This document shows, piece by piece, positions 14,699 to 26,320 of a DNA stretch of 64,000 nucleotides. The translations under genes were made by a program, and so were the position numbers. Below the pieces are notes generated by a model. The model was given only the letters and a program-made list of their open reading frames with translations. It was not told the origin of the DNA and searched no databases. Origin of the DNA: Sporothrix humicola (taxonomy: Eukaryota > Ascomycota > Sordariomycetes > Ophiostomatales > Ophiostomataceae). The first letter of the stretch is position 1. The number at the start of each line of letters is the position of its first letter. The stretch lies in assembly GCA_021396245.1 (NCBI GenBank), contig WNYE01000128.1, positions 1 through 64,000 on the forward strand. The letters are read 5' to 3'.

Positions 14699-14758
14699 AT
14701 GATCTACGCCAGTGGTCGCACCACTTCAGACTTATCACTGCAAACCCAGAATCTATAA
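14699..14758 (+). promoter_or_regulatory. Possible upstream ORF of 19 codons before the bZIP gene
   Basis: An ATG at 14699 opens a 19-residue frame (starting MIYASGRTTS) that ends in TAA at 14756-14758, about 230 bases before the bZIP start. After it, the leader to 14985 contains no other ATG. It acts as an upstream ORF only if transcription begins before 14699, which the sequence does not show. A strongly C/T-rich stretch at 14760-14910, typical of fungal transcription start regions, suggests the start may lie downstream of it. Confidence 0.3.
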
Positions 14759-14759
14759 G

Positions 14760-14985
14760 TTCTTCCCCCCTCCTCGCTCCTTCCATCTTCATCTCGACTT
14801 CCCAACCCACCTTCTTTCCAACTTCCCACATCGTTCCCAAACATTCACCTTGGAATAAACTTGAAGTCTTTTCTTGTTTACTCCAATCCTCTTCCCCTTC
14901 CCTCTTTCACCAACATCAATTCCACCAACATACACTCTGCTGTATTGTTATCCTCGTCGCCGCGCTGCCAACCATCTTAATACAC
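14760..14985 (+). promoter_or_regulatory. C/T-rich, ATG-free leader of the bZIP gene
   Basis: About 225 bases dominated by C and T with no ATG, leading directly to the first start codon at 14986. Pyrimidine-rich ATG-free stretches like this are usual around transcription starts and 5' leaders in filamentous ascomycetes. No clear TATA box is visible close by. Confidence 0.5.
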
Positions 14986-16061
14986 ATGCTCTCTCCGGCC
15001 ATGTCAGATACCATCTTCGACACAATGGACGCCCACAGCAACAACAGTTTCATGGGCGGTGTGTCGCCGCACAGCAACACCTTTGAATTTGACGGCAACA
15101 TGATCAGCTCTGACCAGCTCCCTGCTCACCCCTCTCCTGTATGTTTGCTACCTTCCCCACAACAACGACACGGGCTTCCAAGGTCTGTTGTAGAATGATA
15201 TCTAACCAGCTCCAGCAGTTCTTTGAGACTGGCCCCTATGATCTCGCCATGGTTGGCCAGGATCCTTTCAGCCAGAGCCCTTCCCTCGGCAACTCGCCGA
15301 CCATGGCTGCCAACATGACCTTTATGCCGGCTACTATGCCAGTGCGTGCTAGCCAGCAGGGCCACAGCCGCGGCGGTTCGATCTCCTCGACCTCGACTGC
15401 CGTCAGCTTTGGCGAGGGTGCTCAGGTGCCCATGGCTGGCCCCGAGACCGAGTACATCAAGCAGGAGGTCACCCTGTCGCCTGCCATGCAGCAGATCACG
15501 CCTCCCTCCGAGACTGACGCTACTCCGGTCGAGGCTCCGGCTGTGGCTGCTGATCCCGCCGCTGGGAAGGCCGCCAAGCCCAAGCGCAAGCGTGAGAACC
15601 GCTACAAGAACGCTCCTCCCGCTGTTCTCTCGCGCCGCCGCGCCCAGAACCGCGCCTCGCAGCGTGCTTACCGCGAGCGCAAGGACCAGCGCATCCGCGA
15701 TCTTGAGCAGGCGCTTGAGGAGCTCCGGGCCCTCAACGAGTCTCTCAAGACTCAGATGGGCCAGGTGCTTGCTGCCAACCTCGCCGGCCGTGTCGGCCAG
15801 GCTGTCCGCGGCCAGGACGCGCGCACCCAGTCCATGTCGGCCATCCCCAATCACCACCAGGGCCACATTCAGCAGCAGCCGCTGCCTCCGGCCATGGCCT
15901 ACGGCAACCCCCAGATGTTCATGGCTCCCTCCACTCCCAACATGGCCCCCAACATGGTCAGCATGCCCAGCAACAACATGATGACTGGCATGCCTCCCCA
16001 GGGCGGCTACATCACTCTGCCCAACGGGGCTCAGGTTCCCCCTGGCTTCAACATGCAGTAG
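14986..16061 (+). CDS. Pap1/Yap-like bZIP transcription factor
   Basis: Nuclear DNA-binding regulator of the fungal AP-1-like bZIP class. Exon 1 is 14986-15138 (51 codons). A GTATGT donor at 15139 and a branch-like TCTAAC at 15201 lead to in-frame acceptors ending at 15209, 15215 or 15218. I favour 15215, which gives about 332 residues; the other two change the length by only one or two. The basic region (about 181-207) reads RRRAQNRASQRAYRERK. It is followed by a zipper with Leu/Leu/Leu/Val at heptad spacing (about 214, 221, 228, 235). Before it lies a lysine/arginine-rich stretch that can serve as a nuclear signal. The C-terminal third is Met/Pro/Asn/Gln-rich, as in activation regions. A second in-frame ATG at 15001 has a better context and may be the true start. 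The gene stands alone, with no gene within 14 kb on either side. The target genes cannot be told; the basic region resembles the Fcr3-like subgroup, but that is from memory of the family. Confidence 0.93.
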
Positions 16062-17685
16062 GATGTTCCTCCTCCATACTTTTCACTACCGCTTTAGCCG
16101 CGTGTCAGGTCCACTATAAAGAAACCTGGCGGTAGTTGAACCATGTGGGCTGGTTGGTCCTCGCTGGGCTTTCTTTCCTTCTTTATGCTTTGCTTTTACT
16201 GCTGCTTTTTGTTCTGTTCTATTCCCCCTCTCCACCTCCCTCGATTACGCGTGGGGAAGTGGTGCGATGCTTTTGTTGTCTGTTGCTGCTTAGCGATTAA
16301 TGCTCGCTTGAGAGGCTTCCGATGGCAAGGGTTCTGACTTTCTTGTCCTTTATGCAATTCTGTTTGCTTTTCGGTGTTTTGGGATAGGAAAGGGATTCAC
16401 ACTCTTTGGGGAACTTTGTTTTGTGAAATCTTGTATTGGGAATGGGAACACCATAAGAAGTGGAAAAGGGATCGTGGGCCAATTGAGGAGGGCAAGCCAG
16501 CCTACTCTTCTTTGATTCATCAGTCTACTTGCTGCTTGCATACTTTGGCATTGTTCCATGGCGTTTGTGGCGTTCAACCAGGGGCACTTACTGGTTGCTT
16601 TGCTTGATATTTTTTAAAGTAAACACTCTTTTATTCTCACTTGTATTCACGTTACAAGTATTTAATATATGCGATTCAAACAATTCTATGAGCTTGTCAT
16701 TTACAGCGAGATGTCCAAACACAAAATCGATCCGGTGATGGAATTTGACGCCATCGAGGCTCCTGAGATGCTCCAGTAATGCCCCTTTGATGTTTCTTGA
16801 TGAATTCTTGATGGATGGTGATGTTTTGCGATGCTCTCCATCTTTTTGGAGACAATTTCTTGACGGAACATCACTGTCAAACAAATAGTTTCAGTCTTGT
16901 TCCTGGATGGATGCCTCAAATCAAAATTGGTGCGTGTCTGGCACCTGCCGTCTAAAATCATGATAATACACACCCCCTCCTGAGTAATGCTTAAAGAGGT
17001 ATGTATCCAGTGCCAAAGGCATCATGTATACGCCAAATTTTGGTAGGCGCATCTAGTGTCAGGTACTGGGTTGGCTCTCGAGTAATCTTTTTGTTTACTA
17101 TAAAAAAAAGTTGGAGATCTCTGGGAAAACAGGTTCATAACTGTGTAAAGCTCAAAAAAAAGTGTGTTTCTGTCGATAAATCTAGATGCTTTCACGATAA
17201 TTTTTGGTTAATTGATAGAGGGGGGCTTCTTTGTGGACAAAGACGGTCCAGTAGCGTCCAGAGGGCCCCACCCCGCCAAGAGAGAAAGAGAGGCTGGCTT
17301 GCAAAGGATGGGACCCCGAAATGAACGCAGGTCTTTTGGTAATTGTTTCTTCGTTTTTGCGAAAAAGAGAAGGGCCATCCGTGTCTCCCCGAACAACGGT
17401 TGGCCTCATCGCCTCGTTACATCTTCTTCGGGTGGCCGGCAGAGCTTTTTCTTTTTCTTTTTCAAAAGACGCGGCGACGTCGTCATCAGTGACTTCATTG
17501 CCTTCTTCTTCCCTCAAGGCTTCTATCCTTGATTTAACCGTTTGGGGCACTGTCTATCTGACTCTATAACATCCTATGACTCTGAAATGGAGAGAAGCTT
17601 CCTTGTGGTGTGCCTAGCTTGCGTGTTGTGATGTTTGGCGCGTGTCTCGACAATTGGGTTTGATAATTGTAGGGCGGTCACGGCC

Positions 17686-17707
17686 AAAAAAAAAAAAAAA
17701 AAAAAAA
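17686..17707. repeat. Poly(A) run of 22 bases
   Basis: Uninterrupted A run after tcacggcc in a gene-free spacer. No element body is recognisable next to it. Confidence 0.9.
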
Positions 17708-18989
17708 GCACCAAAAAAATTGAACGACATGATTGGAGAAAGGCCGGACTGAAGAGACCACCGCCTACGGGAGATGCGCCCGTCGATTCTCCCAGATGAG
17801 GGGAAAGAGCACTTTACAGGACGCCGGCCAGACAAGGTCAGTTTTAGGGCAAAAGTGCAAGCGAAGAGACGAAGAAAGATAGCGGTAGATCGGAGGGGGT
17901 ATTCGCTCGTCAAGCCTGCAAATCTGCAGTAAGTAGGCAGTTTGTAGAGCACTGTGTACAGCACCGCCAGCCAAATCCACTAGGAAGCACCGGGGCACAC
18001 AATAATGCCTGCAGCAGATCTTTGCGGGGGGCATGAAGATATCGACGAGTGTCTTTGACGCGATATCCTGCGCGGCGACTTTGCACTAAAAGGAGATTTG
18101 TTTTAAGTTATCTAAAAAAAAATAAGTTTTTCATGTGCGTCAGGACTGGCAAAATAGGTCAAAGAATTAATACCACCAACCGCTAGGGGCCTTGATGCAA
18201 TCCTCGATCGCAGTTGGGAGTCGTATGGCTCGCATCAGAAAATGTGAGATGCGAGGTGATTGGCCTTGAGGTGTGAAAAGAGAAAAAGAAGCAAAGGTGT
18301 AAAAGTGTAACGACGCAAGGATGGACGTTGTAAAGGTGGAATGTATCCATTGTATGGGGATTTGGCGGCGCGGGTACCTGCAGAGAGAGGCGCAAAGTAA
18401 CACGACAAAATGGGAAGAGTGTGAGGAGGTGAGGTTGAGGGTGGGTAAGGCACAAGAGAGAAAAGAGAGGAGCACGCCCACCCTTTTTACACGTGATTGG
18501 TCGGTATCTCTTGCTCTTCCTGGTCTTGGGTGCTCTTCACCAGATTCCTGGGCCCACTTAACCGATCGACGCTAGCGCGGTCTCCACCGCCCCTCCCCTC
18601 CATCTCGAGAGGGTTGTCCAGGCTCAAAGAAGACTCGCGCTGCGATTGAGGACGCTGCGAACTGCGAACTGCGACGTGCGACTTTGCGAGTTGCGACCAT
18701 CATCTTGACGTCTGCTGTTTTTTTCTTTGTTTGCGGCTGCGCATCGATGGCCCCACTCTGGCAAGCCTCTGGGCAATGTCTTGAAGGTGTGGTCGCTCCT
18801 TCTCCCTTTGCGGCTCCCAGCACCTCCTTCCCCTCCTCATTCTCCCTCTCTCGTCTTTCTTCAACAGTTGCAGGGACCGGTCGAGCCAGTATCCGGCCTG
18901 ATCGCTCTTTCCTTTTACGATTTGCCCCTTTCTAGCCGTTCCTGCCCCTCCTCTAGAGCTCTTTTTTATCTCACCAGTCTTCTTTATCG

Positions 18990-19029
18990 TTCTTTATCGT
19001 CTGAGACAAGTGTCTCAGTGGATAAAGAG
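18990..19029. other. Strong 40-base imperfect hairpin
   Basis: The sequence folds as a 9-pair outer stem (18990-18998 with 19021-19029, one G-T pair), a 2x2 internal mismatch, and a perfect 7-pair inner stem CTGAGAC/GTCTCAG (19001-19007 with 19012-19018) closed by an AAGT loop. A direct repeat TCTTTATCGT at 18981-18990 and 18991-19000 precedes it. It lies in a gene-free spacer. It could be an RNA stem-loop, a transposon-end relic or a protein-binding inverted repeat; no family is recognised. Confidence 0.6.
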
Positions 19030-20359
19030 AGGAAAAGAGCGCACACAATGAAGAGTCAATGACGGCAATAAGAGCTCAATGCAAAGAAAAGAGAGAAAAA
19101 GAAAGCAAAAAGCAATAGCAATGCGCTGCCAGAACCCATTGTGCGCCGAAAAGGGCAACGAAACGCGCTGGCCAGTCGTTCCTTCCCTTTTGTTCGCCCA
19201 TCGTTGGCACCGTTGATTCCGGCGATTTACCTGTTTCACCTTGATTTTCGTTGATCTTTTTTTCCAAGCTTTTTGTGTCTCCGTCTTTTGTCTTTTGTTT
19301 TTGGTCTTTTGTCTTTTGTACCTGCAGTGTCTCAGTGCCACTGTTGTCTCTGATGCATTCGGAAGACGTCGTTGACAGCTCTCTCTTTTCATCAACTCTG
19401 CGCACGGTTCAGGTGGTCCCTGCAGCGAAGGCGAAAGTGGGTAATTCTTGTCGGTAGTTTTCTCTTGGCGGGCGGAAAGAACGACGGGGGCAGGGAAAGG
19501 GAAGGAAAGAGACGAACAGGGAAAGCACAGACGGTCTCCACCCAGGATCCTGGTCGGACCAATCACATGCGGCAAACCGACTTACACCCAAAAGCCCAAG
19601 AGAGGAGACAACAACCAACATCAACACCAAGGGATGGAAAAGAGAGTTGACACCTTCAACAGAACGTCGGGACCACAAACAAGGAAAGCGAGCAGGCTCC
19701 AACAGGATTCAAAAACAACAAGACAAAGAGACTACGGAACAACAGAAGACAGCAGAACAAACAAACAACAGACACAACAGACACCCCCACTCGGACCCGA
19801 CACCGAGGCAGTGGAGAACGACAAACACAGGGCTGGTAAACGACTCCCAACAACGAAGAAACAACAGATAACCAAAACGACAAAAAAGAGGACGGTGCAG
19901 CTTGGCTCGTCTGTTGGGACCAGGATGCAGCTTGTAACGTAGAGTGAGAGCAAAAAGTGTGTGTGAATGGCTCGAATCAAGGGTCCTCTGGACAAAATGA
20001 AGAAAAAAAAGTATGAGCTAACGATTTGGAGGCGCAACAAGAAGGCGAAGCCAAGAAAACAAAGAAATAGCCAAGGATACGCGTATATTGAAAGGTTGCG
20101 ACATGGAGACATCGTTCGATTGAGGAGACCACGTGGGCAATAATAACTGAAAATAAACAAAATTTAGAAGAGAATGTTTCAAGAATCACCCGACAATGTC
20201 TTGATTTCTTTCACGTTGTTCCTGATCGAAAGGTTTTCTCGTTTATTTTCTTGTCGTTTTTTTTTCTTTTCCCTTTGGGGGGGCTCGTGTCATATTCAAT
20301 AGTATCACGGCGCGACCGTAAAACGTATGAGCGAGTCTGTTGATTTGTTGCCATGTTTC

Positions 20360-20440
20360 GTTTTCTTTCTTTTTCTTTTCGTTTTCTTTTTTTTTCTTTT
20401 CTTTTTCTTTTCTTTTCTTTTTCTTTTTCTTTTCTCTTCT
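20360..20440. repeat. Pyrimidine microsatellite, TTTTC-type
   Basis: About 80 bases consist almost only of T and C in units TTTTC/TTTTTC, with one G near 20380. Translations of it give only Phe/Leu/Ser or Lys/Glu repeats. It is not coding. Confidence 0.85.
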
Positions 20441-23400
20441 GGCCATGCGGGCATTCCTCGTATCTATCCCTCGTTTCGTTTCGTTCTGTTTCGACTACGT
20501 TTCGTTTCACATACATGCGTGCACCTCTCGGTCCCGACATGTTCTCCCTTAGGTTTACAAATTCGCAATCCTTCACCTTGAATGTTCACCTTATTGTCGT
20601 TTTATGTCCCTTTTTCCTCATTTCAGCCTCCTAACCTTGTCGGGTTATCCGTAGGACATCATCGGCTCGTCAAGGGATCGAAATGGACAAAAAAAAACGA
20701 AGAGACGATATCAACGATAAGACATCACAGAAAGAAACGATGAGAAGATCAAGAAAATTAAGAGGAAAAAAGCTAAAGTAAACTACGATCGAAACGATCA
20801 CCACCAATGGTTCGATCTAGATCGTGGCGGTTGGAGGGGACCGTATCGGCGAGAGCGGCTGAAGGAAGAAGGTGTCTTTACGAGCTGTGGCTTGGAATGG
20901 GTGCCCGCAGGACTGTAGAGGTAGGTTGTGTGCTCGACTTTTCACATTTGATCGCTTAAAAAGACAGCCCCTTGTCGATAGATCAGGAAGAGGAGAGACC
21001 GTACAAGCCACCAAAAACTAAGACTGCTAAGACAACTAACACGAAAGGGAGGGTTTAGTTGTTTGCGGTGGTTGCGGTGGTTGCGACCGCCCTGTGGAGC
21101 ACTGCAAACTGCCCTATAACCTTGCGAGCCTGCCCACCCTGCCCACCCTCTTCCGCTAAAGACTACTGTAAACAGCAGTAGATGGAAGCCACCACGGCCG
21201 CTTCAGGATACCAGTTCATGCCACTTGGATGCTTCAGGTTCGTTGGCTCGTAGTGCTCTGTTTTCTTCTCCTCTTTGATAGAGTTCTCGGCTAAACACGT
21301 GAGAAAGGCCGCCGCTATCGAAGAATACAGACAAGACTCGTTGATATGGCGAGACATGACCATGTTTGGGGCTCTCGGGGCTGTATTGAGTGGTCACCAG
21401 AGCATATTTTCAGAGCGATATTTTTTGCCGGTGAAGACACACGGACTGGCCTAGGATTTAATCTTTAGGATTTAAGAAATGCTGCTTGTGGTTTTGAGGC
21501 TTTGGGGCTTGATGCTTGAGGGGGCGTGGTTAGGCTCGCCTTGGCCGTAGTCCCTGGGCCATTCCACTCCAGCCAGTCTTGTAAATTTATGTCCATCTTA
21601 GTAGTCTCTCTCTATCAGTCCTTTTCCCCCGGCTTCTTGTGCGACAACACCTTCTCTTTTGCACGTGGGCTGGCCAAGAAAGAGGGGAAGACGACAAGAC
21701 GTGCCGAGAGTTGCGTTGCTATTGCTCGAGTGTTGATAGGTTGAAAAGTGTCACAGGTGATGATTTCTGTGCAATATTCCCTTCGTTCTTTATTCTCGTG
21801 TCTCGGATTTCTGCGGTTTGAATTCAGTATTTCCGCTACTGCAACTCGGTAGTTTTGACACGACTTCACCGACCTGCCATATTGAGCATTCTGTCCTGAG
21901 GATCTTCATGCACCTCTATGGATCGTCGACCAAAAGAACAAAAGGACTGGTGACATAATTAGAGGATAGAATACATGCCAGAAATGGGTGAGAAGGTTAA
22001 GAGTTCAGCAAAAGCAGTAGACCAGAGCACTCACAAGCACGCAATCGACGGCATCTTCCGTTGATTTTCGCTGCAATGCAGGAAGATGGAGTCAATGGAG
22101 TGAATTGATGGAGAAAACCAGACGACAAGGGCAAGGACGTGCATTCTTCTGACCTCGTATTGAGCAGCCAAACAACGCTCTCTACCAAAGCCGAGTTGAT
22201 AATTATTCTTAATAAATCAAGTCTTGGATCATGATTCTTGCCTTATCTGTTAAATCTGGCCGCCTGACGTCCAACAATCGGTGCGAATACACTCGATAAG
22301 CCTTGCTTTTGTCCATTTCTCACCTCTGTAGCTATGCCTCTCACCTTGGGCTTGAGCACATTGCCCACCTTGTTGCTTCAGCTTGCTTTTGCCATCTTCT
22401 GCTACCTTCTGTTTTTCTTTTTCCTCTTGGCCCCTGTTTGTTGCCTCGCTCATCGTTTTCCTGGAAAATCACAGTTTATCAACCTATCGATCTTGATATC
22501 TAAACATTTACAGCCACAAATGGCAATATCTGTCGGGGCGCACCACTATCTGTTGCTTCTATGTTGAAAACGTGAATAGAAAGCAGAAGAATAAGGCGGG
22601 AAGATAAACACAGAGGCGAGATAGTTAGGCCACAACTGAAATTGAAGCCCTATGAGGCGATAAGGTGTTTAAACCATCGCATCTCGCTATTGTGCCTCGA
22701 CTATTGAAGCTATGGCAGCACCGAACGCCTTTTCTCCAGTGCAGCCGCACACCAAAACCAATAACTCCTACTTGGCGATAAGAGGGTTGAATTTAAGAGT
22801 TACAGGGCTCTCCAGAATGTCACGGGACATATTTTCTGTGAGAAACAGCTATCCCCTCTGATCTCTATTATCCACCGTGTGCCCATAGATGTGCTGCTAG
22901 GTGTACTAGATCGACGATGTACTGCGCTAATTGGGTGTACAAAGGCGGCCTGCCTTGGCCCAGGGCTGCTGCAGACCACCTTTAGGGCAGCCCAGCGCAC
23001 TAACACCGCTCGCACTTGCTATAGCACCACAGACCTGCGGGCACAGCGGGCGCCGGTTCCTGCGCCGGCCCAAAGCGGGCGAGGCGGGGGAAGAACGGAC
23101 CCTGACGCCGGCACGGTTACCCTTGGACGGTTCCTCCAAGTGCCTTTTTAGCTTCCACTGCCTCCCTTCTTCCTTGGCCCAATTTTGCCCCCATGGCCTT
23201 TTTTTTTCGCCTGCCTTCCCCTCTCCTCTCCTCTTTTCTTCCCTTCTTCCCCTTTCAAAGACAGTCACACCTGTCGATGTGGCTGGGCGATAAGGGGAGA
23301 CCACCAATAAAAGAGGAGACGAAGTCTAGACTCTTTCACCTCGCTGTGGAGGGAGGGAGAGCACACCGGCTACGGCTGGAGCCAAATGGAGCCATAGGGA

Positions 23401-23466
23401 CTCGCTTGGGCCCACAAACGGAAGTCGTCGGCCTCGTCTATTGGACAACGACCAGCGGCGACGCCG

Positions 23467-23508
23467 CCGTAGCTGTTCCTCCGTAGCTGTTCCTCCGTAG
23501 CTGTTCCC
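23467..23508. repeat. Three tandem 14-base units
   Basis: Unit CCGTAGCTGTTCCT occurs at 23467-23480 and 23481-23494, and with one final change at 23495-23508. It lies in a locally GC-rich part of the spacer with no gene. Confidence 0.85.
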
Positions 23509-24288
23509 TCAGTGGAGAACCCCAGACAGACAAAAGACTCGAAAGAGAACACTTTCAGCTGGGGACGACCTGTGGTGGAGAACGGCGTGGCCGACCTGAT
23601 GAGCAGACTTCCGCGGTAGGGACCGTTGCACTGAGGTGGAAAGTGAGGTGGAAAAATGAGGGATCCCACACTATTGCGCCCCATAGAGCTTGCTGCCTTG
23701 ATTTTTTATTATGCCATTCTTAAAAATCAAACGTCCACCTTTGACTGCTTCTCGGCCCTATCGACGACGATGGCGAACCTGGAGAACCTGAATGGCCTCA
23801 TAGGGCCAGAAACACGCAAAAAACAAGCAAAATATGGCGACGGTGACAGGCCGTCAATGGTGACAGTGACAGCCAGTCACCGTCTTCCATCCTGACAGTT
23901 CTTCGACTTTGAGCTCATTCTCGGCAAGACTATGATTTCTACTATCTTGAAGGGCTCGTGTTACTCTTTTTCTTCATTATTGTTTACCAGACGTATCTTA
24001 TGTTTTTCGACTTATATAAATGTCCTCGTCTTGGCATCTTCTTTGTTCCATGCTTGATTCTGAGTATGGATGTCTCCCAGATACATGGAGAATGTCTCGG
24101 TGAAATTCCAGAAGGAGAGAATGTCAACATTGATTATCAACATTGACAGTTCGTTGAAGCCCAAAGTGACACCATTGTCCATCGTTGCTGGCCGTTGGTG
24201 ACGGAAGTCGTCCATCGCCACATCCAGTCCCTTTACCAAGTGGCCTGCCAAGAATGCCGAGCCTCCACCGAGTGTATTCCGTTGCTGC

Positions 24289-24319
24289 CAAAGTTAACCA
24301 AAAATTTTGGTTAAATTTG
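24289..24319. repeat. Near-perfect 31-base palindrome
   Basis: Arms TTAACCAAAA (24294-24303) and TTTTGGTTAA (24305-24314) are exact reverse complements around a single central A at 24304. After one mismatch the pairing continues for four more bases on each side (CAAA with TTTG). The surroundings to about 24560 are AT-rich and show no gene. Confidence 0.75.
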
Positions 24320-26284
24320 CATGAAAAAATTGGTGAAAAGATTTTCAATGTAAACAACAGCCATGTCAACCGAGGATATTCCTTCATCTTGAGTGATGTG
24401 TGACGTTCATGTGAACTGATGTAATAATTTGTTGAATTTACCCTGATTGCGTCAAGACATCTCCAAACATCGGCCGTTTTATTCTCGCCACATTGTGTTC
24501 CGTATTGTTGTCGTGCCTTTATTGTCTTATGTAAAATTATGTAAACACACCTTCACAGCCATCATCGTATGTTGAGCAAGGCGGAAAGGTCTAGATTACT
24601 GGAACACACGGATGGGCCTCTTATCCTCTGCTTTTGTCCACTTTGCACACGTGCCCTCTCAACAAAGACCAAAAGATCAGCATCCCCGGATACGAAGGTG
24701 GACAGACACGAGCACGGTAGGAAGAGACAAGAAAAGAGGATATCGCTGGGCGTAAAAGTGATGATAAAAGAGGAGACAAGAGGAGACTGAAAAGCGGTAA
24801 CAAAAAGTACCTGCTCCTATTGCTCATATACAGCATCGTCGATCACCCAACCCACATTCACCGACATCCGAGGCGTCTAAACAACATTAGACGGGGATGC
24901 TATATCTGGCCATTCCGACAAATACGCCGAAAAAAGAAAAGAAAAAAAAAAGGCAGGAAAAGGGGGTCTATACAAAATGAAAAAGAGAAAGAAATCAATA
25001 TAGACGATGGAAGGTGAGCAATTTACAGATGATGTATGAACAGATGGAGACATTGTTGATATGGAGATATTCAATGTCGGAAATGCACAACATGGTGCTC
25101 CTTTAAACGGAGAGTACATTATCCAACTTCTTTTGGCTGTGAAGTTTCGTTATTGTCAACTGTCTGTATGCTAGCTGAGCCTTCTGGCCAACCAGTCGCG
25201 TCTTTGCATCACTCTCCAAGATACTTGTTATCTTAAATCGGCCCAATCAGAACTGCCAATTCCAACGTCTAGATCAACACCCAAGAACCCAAGAACCAAC
25301 AGTAGCAGTCCATCCAGGTCCTATCATGCCAAAGTGCTGTCGAAGCTGGGCATCTACAACATTTGCATCTGAGATTGCAAGAGATAGAAGACGCCGTTTA
25401 CAGGTCATTTCGGTCAAGACAGGATGGAGATTATTGCATGCCAAGATAACGATTATCATTTCCTGCTTTTGCATGAAAGAAATGAAGAGGAAAAACACGA
25501 CCAAAAGGGAATTAAAAATAAAGAAGGACCGTGGAGGGAATGGGAGACGCGGGAGACAAGATGAAGACGAAAAAGAGGGAAGAGAGAGTAGTCGACAGTA
25601 GGCAGTAGAAGAAGTAACAAAAGTACAGGACAGCGTCGGAGAAGACAGGCATAGCACAAGTCCGATAATCTACGGCCGAAGTCGACGGTCTGCCGTAATT
25701 ACCCTTGTAGACAAAAATCGACACCACAGACTGCCGATGAACTGCATCAATGTCGATGCATCAAGGATCAATGGATCAACAACAGATCGAGGCTACTGTA
25801 CCCTGGGGAGCCTGAGAGTCAAAAAGAGTAAAGAATTCCGGTGCCAACAGCCTTGTGGAGACGGCAGGGGATCACGCCAGAGATCACACGCACGATTCGA
25901 TCTGGATAAACAGGACGAGGAAGAGACAAGAGCAAGACAGACAAAGCCAAAGGGGAAGGTGAAGAAGACGACAAGACAGTAGAATGAAAGCCAAGACCTC
26001 CGTCATTTTCTGTTCCTCAAAAAATCCACAAGGGTCTTCCCTCAGGGTGGTGTCGATGGGCCTCGGCGGACTTTCCGCTGGGCTTGGCCATCTTGGTCGT
26101 CTTGGTGGTGTAGGTGCAAGTGGAGAACGGGAGTTTTGCACGCTTTGGGTAAGGGAAGAAGCAACTGCGGGTAAGAGGGGGGAGGTGAGAGAGGGAGAGA
26201 GGGAGAGGTCAGACAGAGAGAGGTGACCTGCATACCTTGGCGGGCACAACCGTTCCTTATGGGGCAGACGTGCAGATTTACAGG

Positions 26285-26320
26285 GTAGACTGGAGAGTAG
26301 ACTGAAGAGTAGACTGAAGA
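26285..26320. repeat. Three tandem 12-base units
   Basis: Unit GTAGACTGAAGA is repeated three times; the first copy has one substitution. The period is a multiple of three, so it reads as a peptide repeat in open frames, but no gene context supports coding. Confidence 0.85.

Larger units (their letters stand above)
1..14985. other. 15-kb gene-free spacer upstream of the bZIP gene
   Basis: I see no gene I can support here. Open frames are short, differ in composition from the real genes of the window, and are mostly hydrophobic or basic translations of C/T-rich or A/G-rich DNA. There is no conserved motif and no chain of frames linked by good splice sites. The stretch holds a 43-base A run, a short hexamer array, T-rich tracts (near 6240-6290, 7690-7710 and 8290-8306), a G-rich triplet repeat at 8611-8631 and one copy of the TACTCCGTAC motif. 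A non-coding transcript or a distant control region of the bZIP gene cannot be excluded from sequence alone. Confidence 0.6.

Noticed and set aside
15126..15866. 246-codon frame antisense to the bZIP gene
   Set aside because: It is the shadow of a GC-rich coding exon. The sense frame carries an unmistakable bZIP domain.
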